From DASZTV01 sp035548055 (GTDB lineage Bacteria > Actinomycetota > Actinomycetes > JAFAQI01): a stretch of 51,121 nt of DNA. The notes under the pieces were generated by a model that saw nothing but the letters and a program-made list of their open reading frames with translations, was not told the origin of the DNA and did not search any database. The translations under genes were made by a program, and so were the position numbers. Location of the stretch: assembly GCA_035548055.1 (NCBI GenBank), contig DASZTL010000011.1, forward strand, positions 1-51,121. Direction: 5' to 3'. Shown one piece after another: positions 15,962-25,362 of the stretch; the first letter of the stretch is position 1, and each line of letters begins with the position of its first letter.

Positions 15962-17719
15962 CTAGAAGGGCAGCGGGGGTGGGGCCATCGGGCCTGGCTC
16001 CGGCTGTACCGGTAGCTCGAGGTACGACGCGTGCACCTCGTCGTGGAAGACGCTGTTGCGCGCGACGACGCCGACAGCGTCCTCGCCGAGCGAGTTGCCG
16101 GTCTGCAGGTTGCGGGCCCAGTGCGGGAACGCGGTGGAGGCGATCTGCACCCGCAGCCGGGTGCCCGGCTCGAACAGGTAGCCGGTCGGACCGAGTTCGA
16201 TCACCATTGGAACGACTTCACCCGCGTTGAGCGGTGCCGGGGTGTCGTAGCCGTTGCGGTGAAGCGCGCGCGCCTTCCCATCGGCGAGGTTGATGCTCGT
16301 GCCGTCCGGGGACACAACGCACAGCTTCGCGATGACGTCAGTGTCGGCGGCCGTCGAAGCGATGAAGAGGTGCAGTCGGATGTCACCGACCACCTCGGTC
16401 GGGTCCTGAAAGGGCGCGCTCGTGTAGACGAGCACGTCGTCGCGCCGCTCCACGCGATGCTGGTCGAACGGCCCGCAGACCGTGGTGCCGCCCGTGTACA
16501 TGACACGGAAGCCCCAAGAAGGCACAGGGTCGTGCGGATCGGACGAGTAGCTGTCCTCGGGCTCGCCGGCACTCGGCGAGTCGAGGCTCAGGACTCCGTC
16601 CGACTCGTTCGTCGCCGCCGACCCGCGTGAGTGCAGGTACCAACGCTGGAGCTCGGTGCCGGGGATCGGCCAGTCGGTCGCTTCCCGCCACTCGTTCGCA
16701 CGCATCACGAAGTAGCGCACCGGAGCGAGGTCGTTGTCACCGCCGCGCAAGTGCCGGTCGTAGTAGCGAAGATGCAAGGCCGGGATGCCGCCGCCCTCCG
16801 AGGACCCGAGACCGCCGAGGCCGAACGACCCGACGAAGCTCAGCGAATAGTTGTGGGTCCAGCCACCCATGATCAGCCGCGTGCCGCTGCGTGCGATATC
16901 GGTGGCCGCCTTCGCGCGCATCGTGGTGAACTGCTCAGCACCGCCGGCGTTGTCGTACCAGCCCGCGGTCCACAGCGCCGGCACGTGCCAGCCGGCCTCC
17001 TGGATCCCCTTGTGGGCCGCAGCGTTCTCTACCAGCTGCTCGGTCAGCTCGTAGCCGGGCATGTCGTGCGACTTCAAGATGGCGAGGTTGTTGAGCGGCA
17101 GCACCTGCGCGGCCAGGTCGGGCCGGACCATCGCCTGCAGAACTCCTTGCAGGTCCTCCAACGAGGCCTGGCCCAAGGGCAGGAGCTTCACGACCTTGTC
17201 GATGGCGAGCCCGGCCATCCAGCCGACTGTCATCGACTCGAGCGGCAGCCCCTGGCTGAGCGCTCTGTCCTTGCCCATGCCCATGAGGGACGGTGCGATG
17301 CAGCCGAGACTCGGCGGGTTCGCGGTGGCGGCGGCCATCTGCGTCTCTGCGACGTACGAGCCGCCGGCCATCCCGACATGGCCGTCGCACCACGGCTGGC
17401 TCGCGACCCACTCGACCGCGTCGTACCCGTCGGCCTCGTTCGCGGAGGTGAGGTCGAGGAAGTCCCACTCGCCCTCCGAGGCGAATCGGCCGCGAATGTC
17501 CTGGATGACGTAGGCGAAGCCGGCGCGCGCGGCCGGAAGCGGCAGGCAGTACCTGATGGGGTCCATGTGCGCCGACTTGTTGTACGGCGTCCGCGACAGG
17601 ATCGCGGGGTAACGACCAGGAGCATCCGGCCGGTAGACGTCGGCTCGGAGCGTGACGCCGTCCCGCGTCTTCATCTCGACGTCATGGTCGATCCGGATCG
17701 AGTGGTTCGCCATACGCAT
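15962..17719 (-). CDS. CocE/NonD-family hydrolase
   Basis: About 585 residues: an alpha/beta-hydrolase domain followed by a C-terminal jelly-roll domain, as in cocaine esterase and X-Pro dipeptidyl peptidases. TRDGVTLRADVYRPD opens the catalytic domain, the nucleophile Ser is in GMAGGSYVAET, and MGGWTHN probably holds the His. It would cleave an ester or amide. No signal peptide is seen. The ATG at 17719 has GGCGG at good spacing; an ATG at 17713 is an alternative. Site B lies 14 bp upstream, shared with the divergent FadE. Confidence 0.9.
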   Translation of the reverse strand: MRMANHSIRIDHDVEMKTRDGVTLRADVYRPDAPGRYPAILSRTPYNKSAHMDPIRYCLPLPAARAGFAYVIQDIRGRFASEGEWDFLDLTSANEADGYDAVEWVASQPWCDGHVGMAGGSYVAETQMAAATANPPSLGCIAPSLMGMGKDRALSQGLPLESMTVGWMAGLAIDKVVKLLPLGQASLEDLQGVLQAMVRPDLAAQVLPLNNLAILKSHDMPGYELTEQLVENAAAHKGIQEAGWHVPALWTAGWYDNAGGAEQFTTMRAKAATDIARSGTRLIMGGWTHNYSLSFVGSFGLGGLGSSEGGGIPALHLRYYDRHLRGGDNDLAPVRYFVMRANEWREATDWPIPGTELQRWYLHSRGSAATNESDGVLSLDSPSAGEPEDSYSSDPHDPVPSWGFRVMYTGGTTVCGPFDQHRVERRDDVLVYTSAPFQDPTEVVGDIRLHLFIASTAADTDVIAKLCVVSPDGTSINLADGKARALHRNGYDTPAPLNAGEVVPMVIELGPTGYLFEPGTRLRVQIASTAFPHWARNLQTGNSLGEDAVGVVARNSVFHDEVHASYLELPVQPEPGPMAPPPLPF

Positions 17720-17732
17720 ATTGTGCCGCCAG

Positions 17733-17751
17733 CGTGAACCGTTGTTAACTG
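17733..17751. promoter_or_regulatory. Site B palindrome, copy 1
   Basis: The core GTGAACCGTTGTTAAC (17734-17749) has inverted arms GTGAAC/GTTAAC and a 4-nt spacer. It sits between divergent genes, 6 bp from the FadE start at 17756 and 14 bp from the hydrolase start at 17719. Confidence 0.7.
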
Positions 17752-17755
17752 CGGC

Positions 17756-18961
17756 GTGGACTTCGACGACGCGCCGGAGGATGCGGCGTTCCGGGCGGAA
17801 TGGCGAAGCTGGCTGATCGCCAATGCCGATCCCGCCTCCCCGGGCTACCGCGGCGGCTTCGTTGCTCCTGGTCGGGAGGACCCGCGCGTCATCGCGAGGG
17901 CGAGAGAGTGGCAGCGTCGGCTCGCCGCCGACGGGTGGGGTGCGATCACGTGGCCGAAGGAACACGGTGGCCGTGCCGCCACGCCGATGCAGGCATACAT
18001 CCATGCCCAGGAGCTCGCGGCGTTCGATGTCCCGCCCGACGTCTACTCGATCGGTTTGGGCATGATCGGCCCGACGCTGATGGCGTGGGGCAGCGACGAG
18101 CAGCAACGCACGCATCTCCCGTTGATGCTCGACGGCAGTGAGATCTGGTGTCAGATGTGGAGCGAGCCGAACGCCGGGTCCGACATCGCTTCTGTGACGA
18201 CCCGGGGCGAGTACGACGCCGATCGCGACCGATGGCTGCTCAACGGGCAGAAGGTGTGGACGAGTGGTGCTCACTGGGCGCACTGGGGCCTGGTCATCGT
18301 CCGGACCGACCCGGCGGCACCGAGGCATCGCGGGCTCAGCGCCTTCATCCTCGACATGCGGTCGCCGGGCGTGGAGGTTCGGCCGCTCCGAGAAATGGCG
18401 GGCGGAACGACCTTCAACGAGGTCTTCCTCAGCGACGTCGAAGTGCCGGCACGGAACCTCGTCGGTCCGGCGGGTGAGGGCTGGATCGTCGCGCTGACGA
18501 CGATGGCCCAGGAGCGGTTGACGGCGGGCCTCATCGGTCTCGCAGCAATGCCGATCGCCCCGCTGATCGATCTTGCGCGGAGTGCGCAGCACAACGGCGC
18601 CCCCGCCATCGACGATCCGGTGCTTCGATCGCGGTTGATTGATGTGCTGATGCGCCATCGAGTGCTCGAGCTCACCTCGCTGCGGACGCTGAGCGCGATT
18701 GCGCGCTCGGGTGCGCCAGGCCCCGAGAGCTCGACGCTCAAGCTCTCGTGGAGCAACGTCGGGAGCAGCTATGCCGAGCTGGCGGTCGACCTCCTCGGGG
18801 TGCGGGGGACTCTCACCGGCTCAGCTGCGCCGTACGACGGCCTGGTGGCTGCGGCGTACGCGTTCGCGCCCAGCTTCCACATCGGCGGCGGAACCGACGA
18901 GGTGCAGCGGTCAGTGATCGGTGAGATGGTTCTCGGGCTGCCGAAGGAGCCGAAGTCGTGA
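17756..18961 (+). CDS. Acyl-CoA dehydrogenase (FadE type)
   Basis: A 401-residue FAD-dependent dehydrogenase: VDFDDAPEDAAFRAEWRSWL at the N-terminus, EIWCQMWSEPNAGSDIAS in the mid-domain, and GGGTDEVQRSVIGEMVLGLPKEP at the C-terminus. This is the large-subunit pattern, and no short QVHGG-type partner lies beside it, so it may be homomeric or pair with a distant subunit such as that at 33059. The GTG at 17756 follows site B by only 6 bp, leaving almost no leader. A luciferase-like gene follows after 94 bp. Confidence 0.92.
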   Translation: MDFDDAPEDAAFRAEWRSWLIANADPASPGYRGGFVAPGREDPRVIARAREWQRRLAADGWGAITWPKEHGGRAATPMQAYIHAQELAAFDVPPDVYSIGLGMIGPTLMAWGSDEQQRTHLPLMLDGSEIWCQMWSEPNAGSDIASVTTRGEYDADRDRWLLNGQKVWTSGAHWAHWGLVIVRTDPAAPRHRGLSAFILDMRSPGVEVRPLREMAGGTTFNEVFLSDVEVPARNLVGPAGEGWIVALTTMAQERLTAGLIGLAAMPIAPLIDLARSAQHNGAPAIDDPVLRSRLIDVLMRHRVLELTSLRTLSAIARSGAPGPESSTLKLSWSNVGSSYAELAVDLLGVRGTLTGSAAPYDGLVAAAYAFAPSFHIGGGTDEVQRSVIGEMVLGLPKEPKS

Positions 18962-19055
18962 CGCCGACCCGAGCTGCATCGCCTTCCGCGCGCCATAGCC
19001 TCAGCGTCGACCTCATCGTCGCCCCTGTCGTCCCGACCTACTCCGAGGAGATCCT

Positions 19056-20072
19056 GTGAAGCTGGCCCTGACGTTGCCCTACGCCGAGGGTGCGCTCACC
19101 CGTGATCAGGTGCTCGAGGTCGTGCGGGCGGCGGATCGGCTGGGCTACGACTCGCTCTGGGTCGCGGAGGCGTGGTCCTTCGACGCGTTCATGGTGCTGA
19201 CCTCGCTCGTGCCGGAGACCGAGCAGATCAAGCTGGCAACCGGCATCGTCAACGTCTACTCGCGGACGCCGAGTCTGATCGCGCAGTCGGCGGCGACGCT
19301 CGACGCGCTGTCGGGTGGCCGTGCCGTTCTCGGGCTCGGCGCATCCGGGCCACAGGTCATCAAGGGGTGGCACGGTCTGGACTACGAACAGCCGCTGCAG
19401 CGCACCCGAGAGGTCATCGAGATCGTCCGCATGATCATGCGCCGGGAGAAGCTGCAGTACGAGGGTCAGGTCTTCGACCTGCAGGGCAGGCTCAAGCTGA
19501 TCAACCACCCGGTGCGCCCTGCGATCCCGGTCGCAGTCGCGGCCCTCGGTCCGAAGAACGTCGCCATGACGGCGGAGCTGGCAGACGGCTGGTTGCCGAC
19601 GTTGTACTCGCCGGCCAAGGCAGCCGAGGTCTTCGGTCCCGCGCTGGCGGAAGGCCGGAGCCGTCGCGCAGCCGATCTCGCGCCGCTCGAGGTCGTCGCC
19701 CCTGCCGCGGTTGCCATCACCGACGACCCGAGCGCCGCGCGTGACCGCGCGCGGGTCGGCATGGCGCTCTACATCGGTGGCATGGGTTCGCGGAAGCAGA
19801 ACTTCTACAACCAGCTGTTCCGCCGCTACGGATACGAGGCCGAGGCGTCGGAGATCCAGGAGCTCTACCTCACGGGCAAGCAGCCGGAGGCGATCGGCAA
19901 GGTGACCGACGAGATGGTCGACGAGGTCTCGATCCTCGGCCCGGCCGGCTACGTGAAGGACCGGCTGGCCCAGTTCGCCGAGGCCGGGGTCTCCACGCTG
20001 CTCGTGCAAGTCGCAGATCCGGACCCGTCCAACATGATCCGCACGCTGGAGCGGCTGGCGGAGCTCGCCTAG
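19056..20072 (+). CDS. LLM-class, probably F420-dependent oxidoreductase
   Basis: A 338-residue luciferase-like TIM barrel: MKLALTLPYAEG, RLGYDSLWVAEAWSFDAF, LATGIVNVYSRTPSLIAQ, and LSGGRAVLGLGASGPQVI are all family motifs. The pattern resembles mycobacterial F420-dependent enzymes found near cholesterol genes, such as Rv3520c; the cofactor is inferred. The GTG at 19056 has GAGGAG 5 bp upstream. Its end overlaps the convergent aminotransferase stop by 4 bp. Confidence 0.9.
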   Translation: MKLALTLPYAEGALTRDQVLEVVRAADRLGYDSLWVAEAWSFDAFMVLTSLVPETEQIKLATGIVNVYSRTPSLIAQSAATLDALSGGRAVLGLGASGPQVIKGWHGLDYEQPLQRTREVIEIVRMIMRREKLQYEGQVFDLQGRLKLINHPVRPAIPVAVAALGPKNVAMTAELADGWLPTLYSPAKAAEVFGPALAEGRSRRAADLAPLEVVAPAAVAITDDPSAARDRARVGMALYIGGMGSRKQNFYNQLFRRYGYEAEASEIQELYLTGKQPEAIGKVTDEMVDEVSILGPAGYVKDRLAQFAEAGVSTLLVQVADPDPSNMIRTLERLAELA

Positions 20073-21322
20073 GCCTGGACGGCCTCCAGCGCCGTCGCGA
20101 TCCCGGAGGTCAGCTCGTCGACGAACGCTGCGTCGATGACGAGCGACGGGGAGACCTGCAGCCCGCCGCTGGCGAGGGCGCGGCTGAGAACGCCCTGACG
20201 GCGCAGCTCGGCCACCATCCGGCCGGGAAGCGCCGGCTCGGCGGTGAGCGCCGCGCGATCGAGCTGTACGGCGGCGAGCAGCCCAGCGCCGGTGCGCACC
20301 TCTGACACGAGCGGCGACGTGGTCAAGCTGCTGAGTGAGTCCGCGAGGACCGTCTCCAGCTCGCGCGCCCGTTGCGGCAGCCCTTCGGCTTCGAGCAACC
20401 GGAGGTTGGCGACCCCCGCAGCGGCCGCTCCGGCGTGTCCTGAGTACGTGTAGCCGTGACGCCAGATCCCGGCGCGACCGTCCCAGAACGGCTCCGCCAC
20501 GGTCGGGGCGACGATGACCGCGCCCATCGGCAGGTACCCGGAGGTCAGTCCCTTCGCGCACAGCACCATGTCCGGCTCGAGGGCGAACCGGCTGCTCGCG
20601 AACCAGTCCCCGGCACGTCCGAAGCCGGTGATCACCTCGTCGGCCACAAAGAGGACCTCGCGTTCGCGGCAGATCTGACGTACCTCAGCCAGATAGCCCT
20701 CCGGTGGGAAGAACACGCCACCCGCACCGATCACGGGCTCGCAAAGGAATGCCGCAACGTGTTCCGCACCGATGGAGTCGATGGTCTTGGCGAGTGCCTT
20801 CGGGTCGTCCCACGGCACGCGCTCGACGCCGCCGAGCAGCTCGCCGTACCCGACGAGGTTGGCCTCGATACCTGCCAGGCTCGTCCCGCCGACATGCATG
20901 CCGTGATAGGCGTGCTCACGAGTGATCACGGTTCTTCGGCTGGGCCGGCCGAGCACCTGCCAGTAGCGTCGGGCGAGCTTGATCGCCGTGTCGACGGAGT
21001 CGGATCCGCCGTTGGTGAAGAAGACCGGGCTGCCCGGTATTGGCGCGTGCTGCGACACCAACTCGGCCAGCTCGATCGCGGGAGAGTTGGCGAAGTCCCC
21101 GAACAGCGAGTACGCCGGCATCTCGCGCAGCTGCCGCTCGACGGCGGCAGCGATCTCGACACGGCCGTAGCCGACGTTGCAGAACCACAGGCCCGCTGTC
21201 GCGTCGAGGTAGCGGCGCCCGGCGTCGTCGAAGACGTAAGCGCCCTCGCCGCGAGTGATGACGAACTCGCCGTCGCGCTCGACGGCCGCCATGTCGGCGA
21301 ACCCATGCCAGAGGTTGTTCAT
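20069..21322 (-). CDS. Class III (omega) aminotransferase
   Basis: A 417-residue PLP-dependent aminotransferase: FTNGGSDSVDTAIKLARRYWQ binds the cofactor phosphate, LFVADEVITGFGRAGDWF carries the Asp that contacts the pyridine nitrogen, and MVLCAKGLTSGYLPMGAVIV holds the Schiff-base Lys. Members transfer amino groups from omega-amino acids or amines to pyruvate or a similar acceptor. It overlaps the C45-type hydrolase upstream by ATGA. Together they could release an amine and then deaminate it, which is inference. Confidence 0.92.
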   Translation of the reverse strand: MNNLWHGFADMAAVERDGEFVITRGEGAYVFDDAGRRYLDATAGLWFCNVGYGRVEIAAAVERQLREMPAYSLFGDFANSPAIELAELVSQHAPIPGSPVFFTNGGSDSVDTAIKLARRYWQVLGRPSRRTVITREHAYHGMHVGGTSLAGIEANLVGYGELLGGVERVPWDDPKALAKTIDSIGAEHVAAFLCEPVIGAGGVFFPPEGYLAEVRQICREREVLFVADEVITGFGRAGDWFASSRFALEPDMVLCAKGLTSGYLPMGAVIVAPTVAEPFWDGRAGIWRHGYTYSGHAGAAAAGVANLRLLEAEGLPQRARELETVLADSLSSLTTSPLVSEVRTGAGLLAAVQLDRAALTAEPALPGRMVAELRRQGVLSRALASGGLQVSPSLVIDAAFVDELTSGIATALEAVQA

Positions 21323-22401
21323 GACTGCACCACCGGGTAGGCAACGAGCGGGTAGCGGGAAGGCGGACCCGCGCTGAGGTGAAGGACGGGCGTGTCGCGG
21401 AGCTCCATGATGGCGGAGTACAACGTGAAGCCGGGGTCACCGTCGGCTCCGCGGCACAACGGGTGCTCCGCGAGCACCGCGCCGAGCGCGGCCGGAGCGA
21501 CGTCATCGAGCTCTTCCAGGCGTTGGGTCAGGTGAGCGAGCCGAGGTGCGCTGCGGTCCTGGGAGCCGTTGTCCGTCGGTGTCACATCACCTGGATGGGT
21601 GTCGGCCAGGGGATGGTTGGTGTGGGCGAACCACCTCGAGCCGGAGAAGACCTCGATCGCGCCCGCAGCTGAGCACTCGACGTCGCAGACGCCGGTCGGA
21701 TCACCGAGGACGTAGTTCTGCCCTGACGCATGCGGGATCTGGGTGAGCAGCGCTCGCGCGTGGGTGCGGTCGGGCTGGCCCAGCAGTGCCCTGATCACGA
21801 ATGCAACCGGCAGCCCGGTCCGGGAGGTCGGCAGCTGCGCGAGGGTGTTCACGCAAACGCCGACTCCGTGCTCGTTGACTCCGTCAAGTGCCAGCATTCC
21901 GGGCCACGACGGGACAAGAGCGGCGGGGCCGTCGTCGGGGCGTAGGTCGAGCAGGACCTGCAGCCCGTCCATCCAGGCGGGCAGGTCCATGTTCTGTCCG
22001 ACGTATGCCGGGCGGCCCGCGGCCGGCGGGATGCCGAAGCCGCTGCAGTGCGCGGCCGCATCGCTCGACGCGGCGGATGCGATCTCGCGGCGCAGCCACC
22101 ACTCCTCGTCGAGCAGGTTCATGGCGAACAGGAGGCGTTCGTCGATGCCGCTCGCGCGCGCCAGTGCCGCGAGCTCCTCCAGTAGCTCCGGGGCGTGCCG
22201 TCTGGCGGCGCCGCGGAACCCGGTGTTGTCGACCAGCTCGCTGACGTAGGTTGCCACGGGCACGGCGAGTCCACGTCCGATGTTCTCGGACCAGCGGTCG
22301 GCGGCCTCCTGTACGAGGCCTCTGGCGTCCTCGCCGTACGCCTCGCCGCGAGCCTTCGGTGTCCCCGTGAGCCGGAAGACCGGGGTCTGCCGATCGGCCA
22401 C
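21319..22401 (-). CDS. C45-family autoproteolytic acyltransferase/hydrolase
   Basis: A 360-residue Ntn-hydrolase-fold protein like isopenicillin-N acyltransferase (peptidase C45). GTPKARGEAYG opens it, DEEW is followed by AAHCSGFGI, where Cys119 would be the nucleophile exposed by self-cleavage, and GQNMDLPAWMDG and GVNEHGVGVCVNTL follow. The residue before the Cys is His, not the Gly of the fungal enzyme. The expected reaction is amide cleavage or acyl transfer. The GTG at 22401 has GAGGAG 8 bp upstream; a GTG at 22416 is weaker. Site B lies 28 bp upstream. Confidence 0.85.
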   Translation of the reverse strand: MADRQTPVFRLTGTPKARGEAYGEDARGLVQEAADRWSENIGRGLAVPVATYVSELVDNTGFRGAARRHAPELLEELAALARASGIDERLLFAMNLLDEEWWLRREIASAASSDAAAHCSGFGIPPAAGRPAYVGQNMDLPAWMDGLQVLLDLRPDDGPAALVPSWPGMLALDGVNEHGVGVCVNTLAQLPTSRTGLPVAFVIRALLGQPDRTHARALLTQIPHASGQNYVLGDPTGVCDVECSAAGAIEVFSGSRWFAHTNHPLADTHPGDVTPTDNGSQDRSAPRLAHLTQRLEELDDVAPAALGAVLAEHPLCRGADGDPGFTLYSAIMELRDTPVLHLSAGPPSRYPLVAYPVVQS

Positions 22402-22429
22402 TGCTGAGCTCCTCACTTGCCGCTGCTCT

Positions 22430-22448
22430 ATGTGAACGGTAACTCACA
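22430..22448. promoter_or_regulatory. Site B palindrome, copy 2
   Basis: Read on the minus strand, GTGAGTTACCGTTCAC matches the site B pattern with one change in the right arm. It lies 28 bp before the C45-type gene start at 22401. A second copy serves the divergent transport operon about 110 bp away. Confidence 0.65.
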
Positions 22449-22556
22449 CAACTCAGGTCGAGGCAACGGCGGATGAGCCGGGCCCCCGACCCATCAGATG
22501 CACTCGCCCAGGGCCGATCGATCAGGCGACACGCAACGCCGGCGATAGACCGCCAT

Positions 22557-22575
22557 TGTGAGTACGCGTTAACAT
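22557..22575. promoter_or_regulatory. Site B palindrome, copy 3 (transport operon)
   Basis: GTGAGTACGCGTTAAC, embedded in TGTGA-N6-GTTAACAT, lies 34 bp before the ATG of the lipoprotein that opens the transport operon. It is the clearest copy with the flanking bases of the consensus. Confidence 0.7.
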
Positions 22576-22609
22576 CCGCGAGCAAGGCTGTAGCGCTCGG
22601 GGAGGTCTG

Positions 22610-23164
22610 ATGCGGCTTGCCGGCAGCCGCCCCGGCCGCGCGAGCGTGGCCGTGTCGCTCGCGTTCGTCGCCGCCGCCGTAGGGGGCTGCGCCAACTTCT
22701 CGCAAATGCAGTTCCACACCGACCACATCGTGAAGTTCACGGCGCCGGAGTCCCGGGCGAAGCTCACCCTCCCCGTCACGCTCCGGTGGCAGGTGAGCGG
22801 GTTCAGGGTGGCGGGGCCGGCCAAGGGTTTGGCAAGCGAGCCGGCCTCGAAGGACGCCGGGTACTTCGCGCTGTTCGTGGATCGCGCCCCGATCAAGCCG
22901 GGCCAGACGCTCGCCGCGGTTGCCGGCGACGACCCGTCCTGCATCGCGAGTGCGGGTTGCCCGGACCGGAGCTACCTCGCCGACCACCAGGTGTACTGGA
23001 CGACATCCAGCACTTTCACGCTTCGTGAGGTCGATGCCCTCGACACTCGCGACAACTGGCAGCTGCACGAAGTGACCATCGTGCTGCTCGACACGGACGG
23101 ACGGCGGATCGGTGAGCACGCTTACTACCGGGACTTCAAGCTGAAGCGGAGCACCCTCTCGTGA
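22610..23164 (+). CDS. Small putative lipoprotein, first gene of the transport operon
   Basis: 184 residues. An N-terminal RPGRAS charged stretch, a hydrophobic segment (VAVSLAFVAAAV) and VGGC with Cys27 make a lipoprotein signal likely. The mature part has two more cysteines (DDPSCIASAGC), possibly a disulfide, and a beta-rich pattern ending EHAYYRDFKLKRSTL. No family was recognised. It overlaps the MFS-ABC gene by GTGA. As an extracytoplasmic lipoprotein made with an importer, it may act as an accessory or substrate-handling factor. The true solute-binding protein appears to be at 42821. Confidence 0.78.
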   Translation: MRLAGSRPGRASVAVSLAFVAAAVGGCANFSQMQFHTDHIVKFTAPESRAKLTLPVTLRWQVSGFRVAGPAKGLASEPASKDAGYFALFVDRAPIKPGQTLAAVAGDDPSCIASAGCPDRSYLADHQVYWTTSSTFTLREVDALDTRDNWQLHEVTIVLLDTDGRRIGEHAYYRDFKLKRSTLS

Positions 23165-25362
23165 GCCGGCAGTCGGAGGCGAGCGCCGTCCTCGACGACC
23201 TCGTCCGCACCCGCGAGGAGCTGCGGGTAGAGGCGCGCGAGAAGCTGGGTGTCGTCGGAAGGCCCGACACGGAGAACTTCCGGGTCCTGGTCAAGCGCCA
23301 CGGCCTGTCCTACTACCCGGTCATCGCGCTGGGACTGCTCTACGCCTCCGACCAGCTCCAGGGCTACGCGTTCGTCGTCATGGCGCCCGACATCAGCCGA
23401 GCCCTCGGGATCAGCATCGGCGCGATCGCGGCGGCCAGAGCGGCGTACAGCCTCGCGTTCTGCGCCGCGCCGTTGCCGATGGCCTGGTTGGCGCAGAACC
23501 GCGCGCGCCGCGCGATGCTGTGCATCGTCACCGGTGCGTTGTGGAGCCTCTTGACGCTCTACACCGGCTTCGTCACGTCCCTGCTCGGCCTCGTATTGAT
23601 CCTGATCTTCGACGGTCTCAGCACCGGAAGCGTCATTGCCCTGCACACGCCGCTGATCATGGACTCCTATCACCCGGAGGTGAGGGTCCGCGCGCTGTCG
23701 GTCTACTCCGCGTTCTACTCCTTCGGGCAGGTGGTCGCCCCACTGCTCATCGGGTTGTGTGCCGGCGTGCTGGGACTGACCTGGCGCGGTGTCTTCATCG
23801 CGATGGGCTTGACCTCGATCCTCGTCACGCTCGGCGCGCTGGGCCTCCGCGACCCGGGCTACGGCCGGTGGGACACCGAACGGTTGCGCGCCTCAGTGCA
23901 CGACAAGCACGGCGAGACGACCGCGGCCATCACTGAGGACGATGTACGGCTGGGCTTCTTCGAGATCTGCCAACGCATGCTGCTGGTCAAGACCAACCAG
24001 CGGTTGTACCTGGGCGCCCTGGTGCTCGGCATCCTGGTCGTGCCGTACTACACGTTCCTCTCATTCTTCCTCGACCAGCGTTGGGGCCTGGACGCCGCCC
24101 ACCGGGGCCTTTTCTTCGCCTTCTACTCCGGCATCGGGGTCGTGGGTCTGCTGGTCTACGGGCCACGGGGGGAGCGTCAGTTCCGCGAGAACCCGGCACG
24201 ATTCCTGCGGACGGCCGGTGTGATCCTGGCCGGTGCGGTGGTGTTCATCGCCATCGGTGGTCTGATGCCGGTGTTCGCCGGCGTCGTTGTCGCGTTCGGC
24301 ATCGCCGGCGCGCTGCTCGGGATCGCGCCGACCGCCTTCTACATGTCGCTGATGTCAGTGGTGCCGGCCCGGATGCGGCCACACGCCCAGGCGTTGGGCG
24401 CGATCTCCATCGCGGCAGGCAGCCTCGTCGGAGCCCTGCTGCTGACCGGGATCGATCGCCGCTATGGCATTGCCGGCTCCATGGTCAGCCTCGCCGTGCC
24501 GGGTCTCCTCGGCGGGTGGCTGATCGCGCGGGCGGGCCGATCGGTCAACGCCGACCTCGACCGGATGATCGACGAGGTCATCGAACAGGAAGAGGTGCAG
24601 CGCATCGTCAGCCACGGTGGGCATGTGCCGATGCTGGCTTGCCGGGGGATCGACTTCGCCTACGACAAGCTGCAGGTCTTGTTCGGCGTCGACTTCAGCG
24701 TCGACGACGGCGAGATGGTGGCGTTGCTAGGCGTCAACGGCGCCGGCAAGTCGACACTGCTGAAGGTCATCTCGGGCATCGGCCTGCCGAACCGCGGCAG
24801 TGTCCGCTACCAGGGGCACGACATCACCTACCTCGACGCCGAACGGCGGCTGCGACTCGGCATCACGCAGGTCCCGGGCGGTCGTGCGGTGTTCGGGCCG
24901 ATGACCGTGGTCGAGAACATGCGGACGTTCGGGTTCGCGGCAGGCCAGAGCCGCAACGCGCTGGAGCAGTCCATCGAGCGCAGCTTCGCCGCCTTCCCGC
25001 GGCTGTTCGAACGACGCACGTCGCTCGCGTCGACACTGTCGGGGGGTGAGCAGCAGATGCTTGGACTGTCGAAGGCCCTGATCCTTCGGCCGCGGTTGCT
25101 GCTCATCGACGAGCTGTCACTCGGCCTGGCGCCCGTGATCGTGGGCCAGCTGCTCGACATGGTCCGCCAGATCAACGACGACGGGACAGCTGTCGTACTG
25201 GTCGAGCAGTCCGTCAACATCGCGCTGAACCTCGCCGAGCACGCCTACTTCATGGAGAAGGGCGAGATGCGCTTCGACGGGCGCAGCTCGGACTTGTTGG
25301 CGCGCGACGACCTGCTCCGAGCCGTCTTCCTGCACGGTGCCGCCGCGGGGGCGGGTCGATGA
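23161..25362 (+). CDS. MFS permease fused to a LivF-type ABC ATPase
   Basis: 733 residues. Residues 35 to about 465 contain 12 hydrophobic segments in a major-facilitator pattern, with a loop after the sixth. Residues 480-733 form an ABC ATPase of the LivF type: Walker A GVNGAGKST near 524, Q-loop TQVPGGRAVF, signature LSGGEQQMLGLSKAL near 626, Walker B LLLIDELSLGLAP near 647, and VLVEQSV at the H-loop position, as usual in LivF. The reading frame is continuous and the next gene overlaps by ATGA, so this is a genuine fusion. It would supply one of two ATPases to the downstream permease; what the MFS half does is unknown. Confidence 0.9.
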   Translation: MSRQSEASAVLDDLVRTREELRVEAREKLGVVGRPDTENFRVLVKRHGLSYYPVIALGLLYASDQLQGYAFVVMAPDISRALGISIGAIAAARAAYSLAFCAAPLPMAWLAQNRARRAMLCIVTGALWSLLTLYTGFVTSLLGLVLILIFDGLSTGSVIALHTPLIMDSYHPEVRVRALSVYSAFYSFGQVVAPLLIGLCAGVLGLTWRGVFIAMGLTSILVTLGALGLRDPGYGRWDTERLRASVHDKHGETTAAITEDDVRLGFFEICQRMLLVKTNQRLYLGALVLGILVVPYYTFLSFFLDQRWGLDAAHRGLFFAFYSGIGVVGLLVYGPRGERQFRENPARFLRTAGVILAGAVVFIAIGGLMPVFAGVVVAFGIAGALLGIAPTAFYMSLMSVVPARMRPHAQALGAISIAAGSLVGALLLTGIDRRYGIAGSMVSLAVPGLLGGWLIARAGRSVNADLDRMIDEVIEQEEVQRIVSHGGHVPMLACRGIDFAYDKLQVLFGVDFSVDDGEMVALLGVNGAGKSTLLKVISGIGLPNRGSVRYQGHDITYLDAERRLRLGITQVPGGRAVFGPMTVVENMRTFGFAAGQSRNALEQSIERSFAAFPRLFERRTSLASTLSGGEQQMLGLSKALILRPRLLLIDELSLGLAPVIVGQLLDMVRQINDDGTAVVLVEQSVNIALNLAEHAYFMEKGEMRFDGRSSDLLARDDLLRAVFLHGAAAGAGR

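Noticed and set aside
22403..22609. A small gene or RNA in the 207-bp divergent gap before the transport operon
   Set aside because: No open frame with a ribosome-binding site and no stable long hairpin were seen; the two site B copies and promoters account for the gap.
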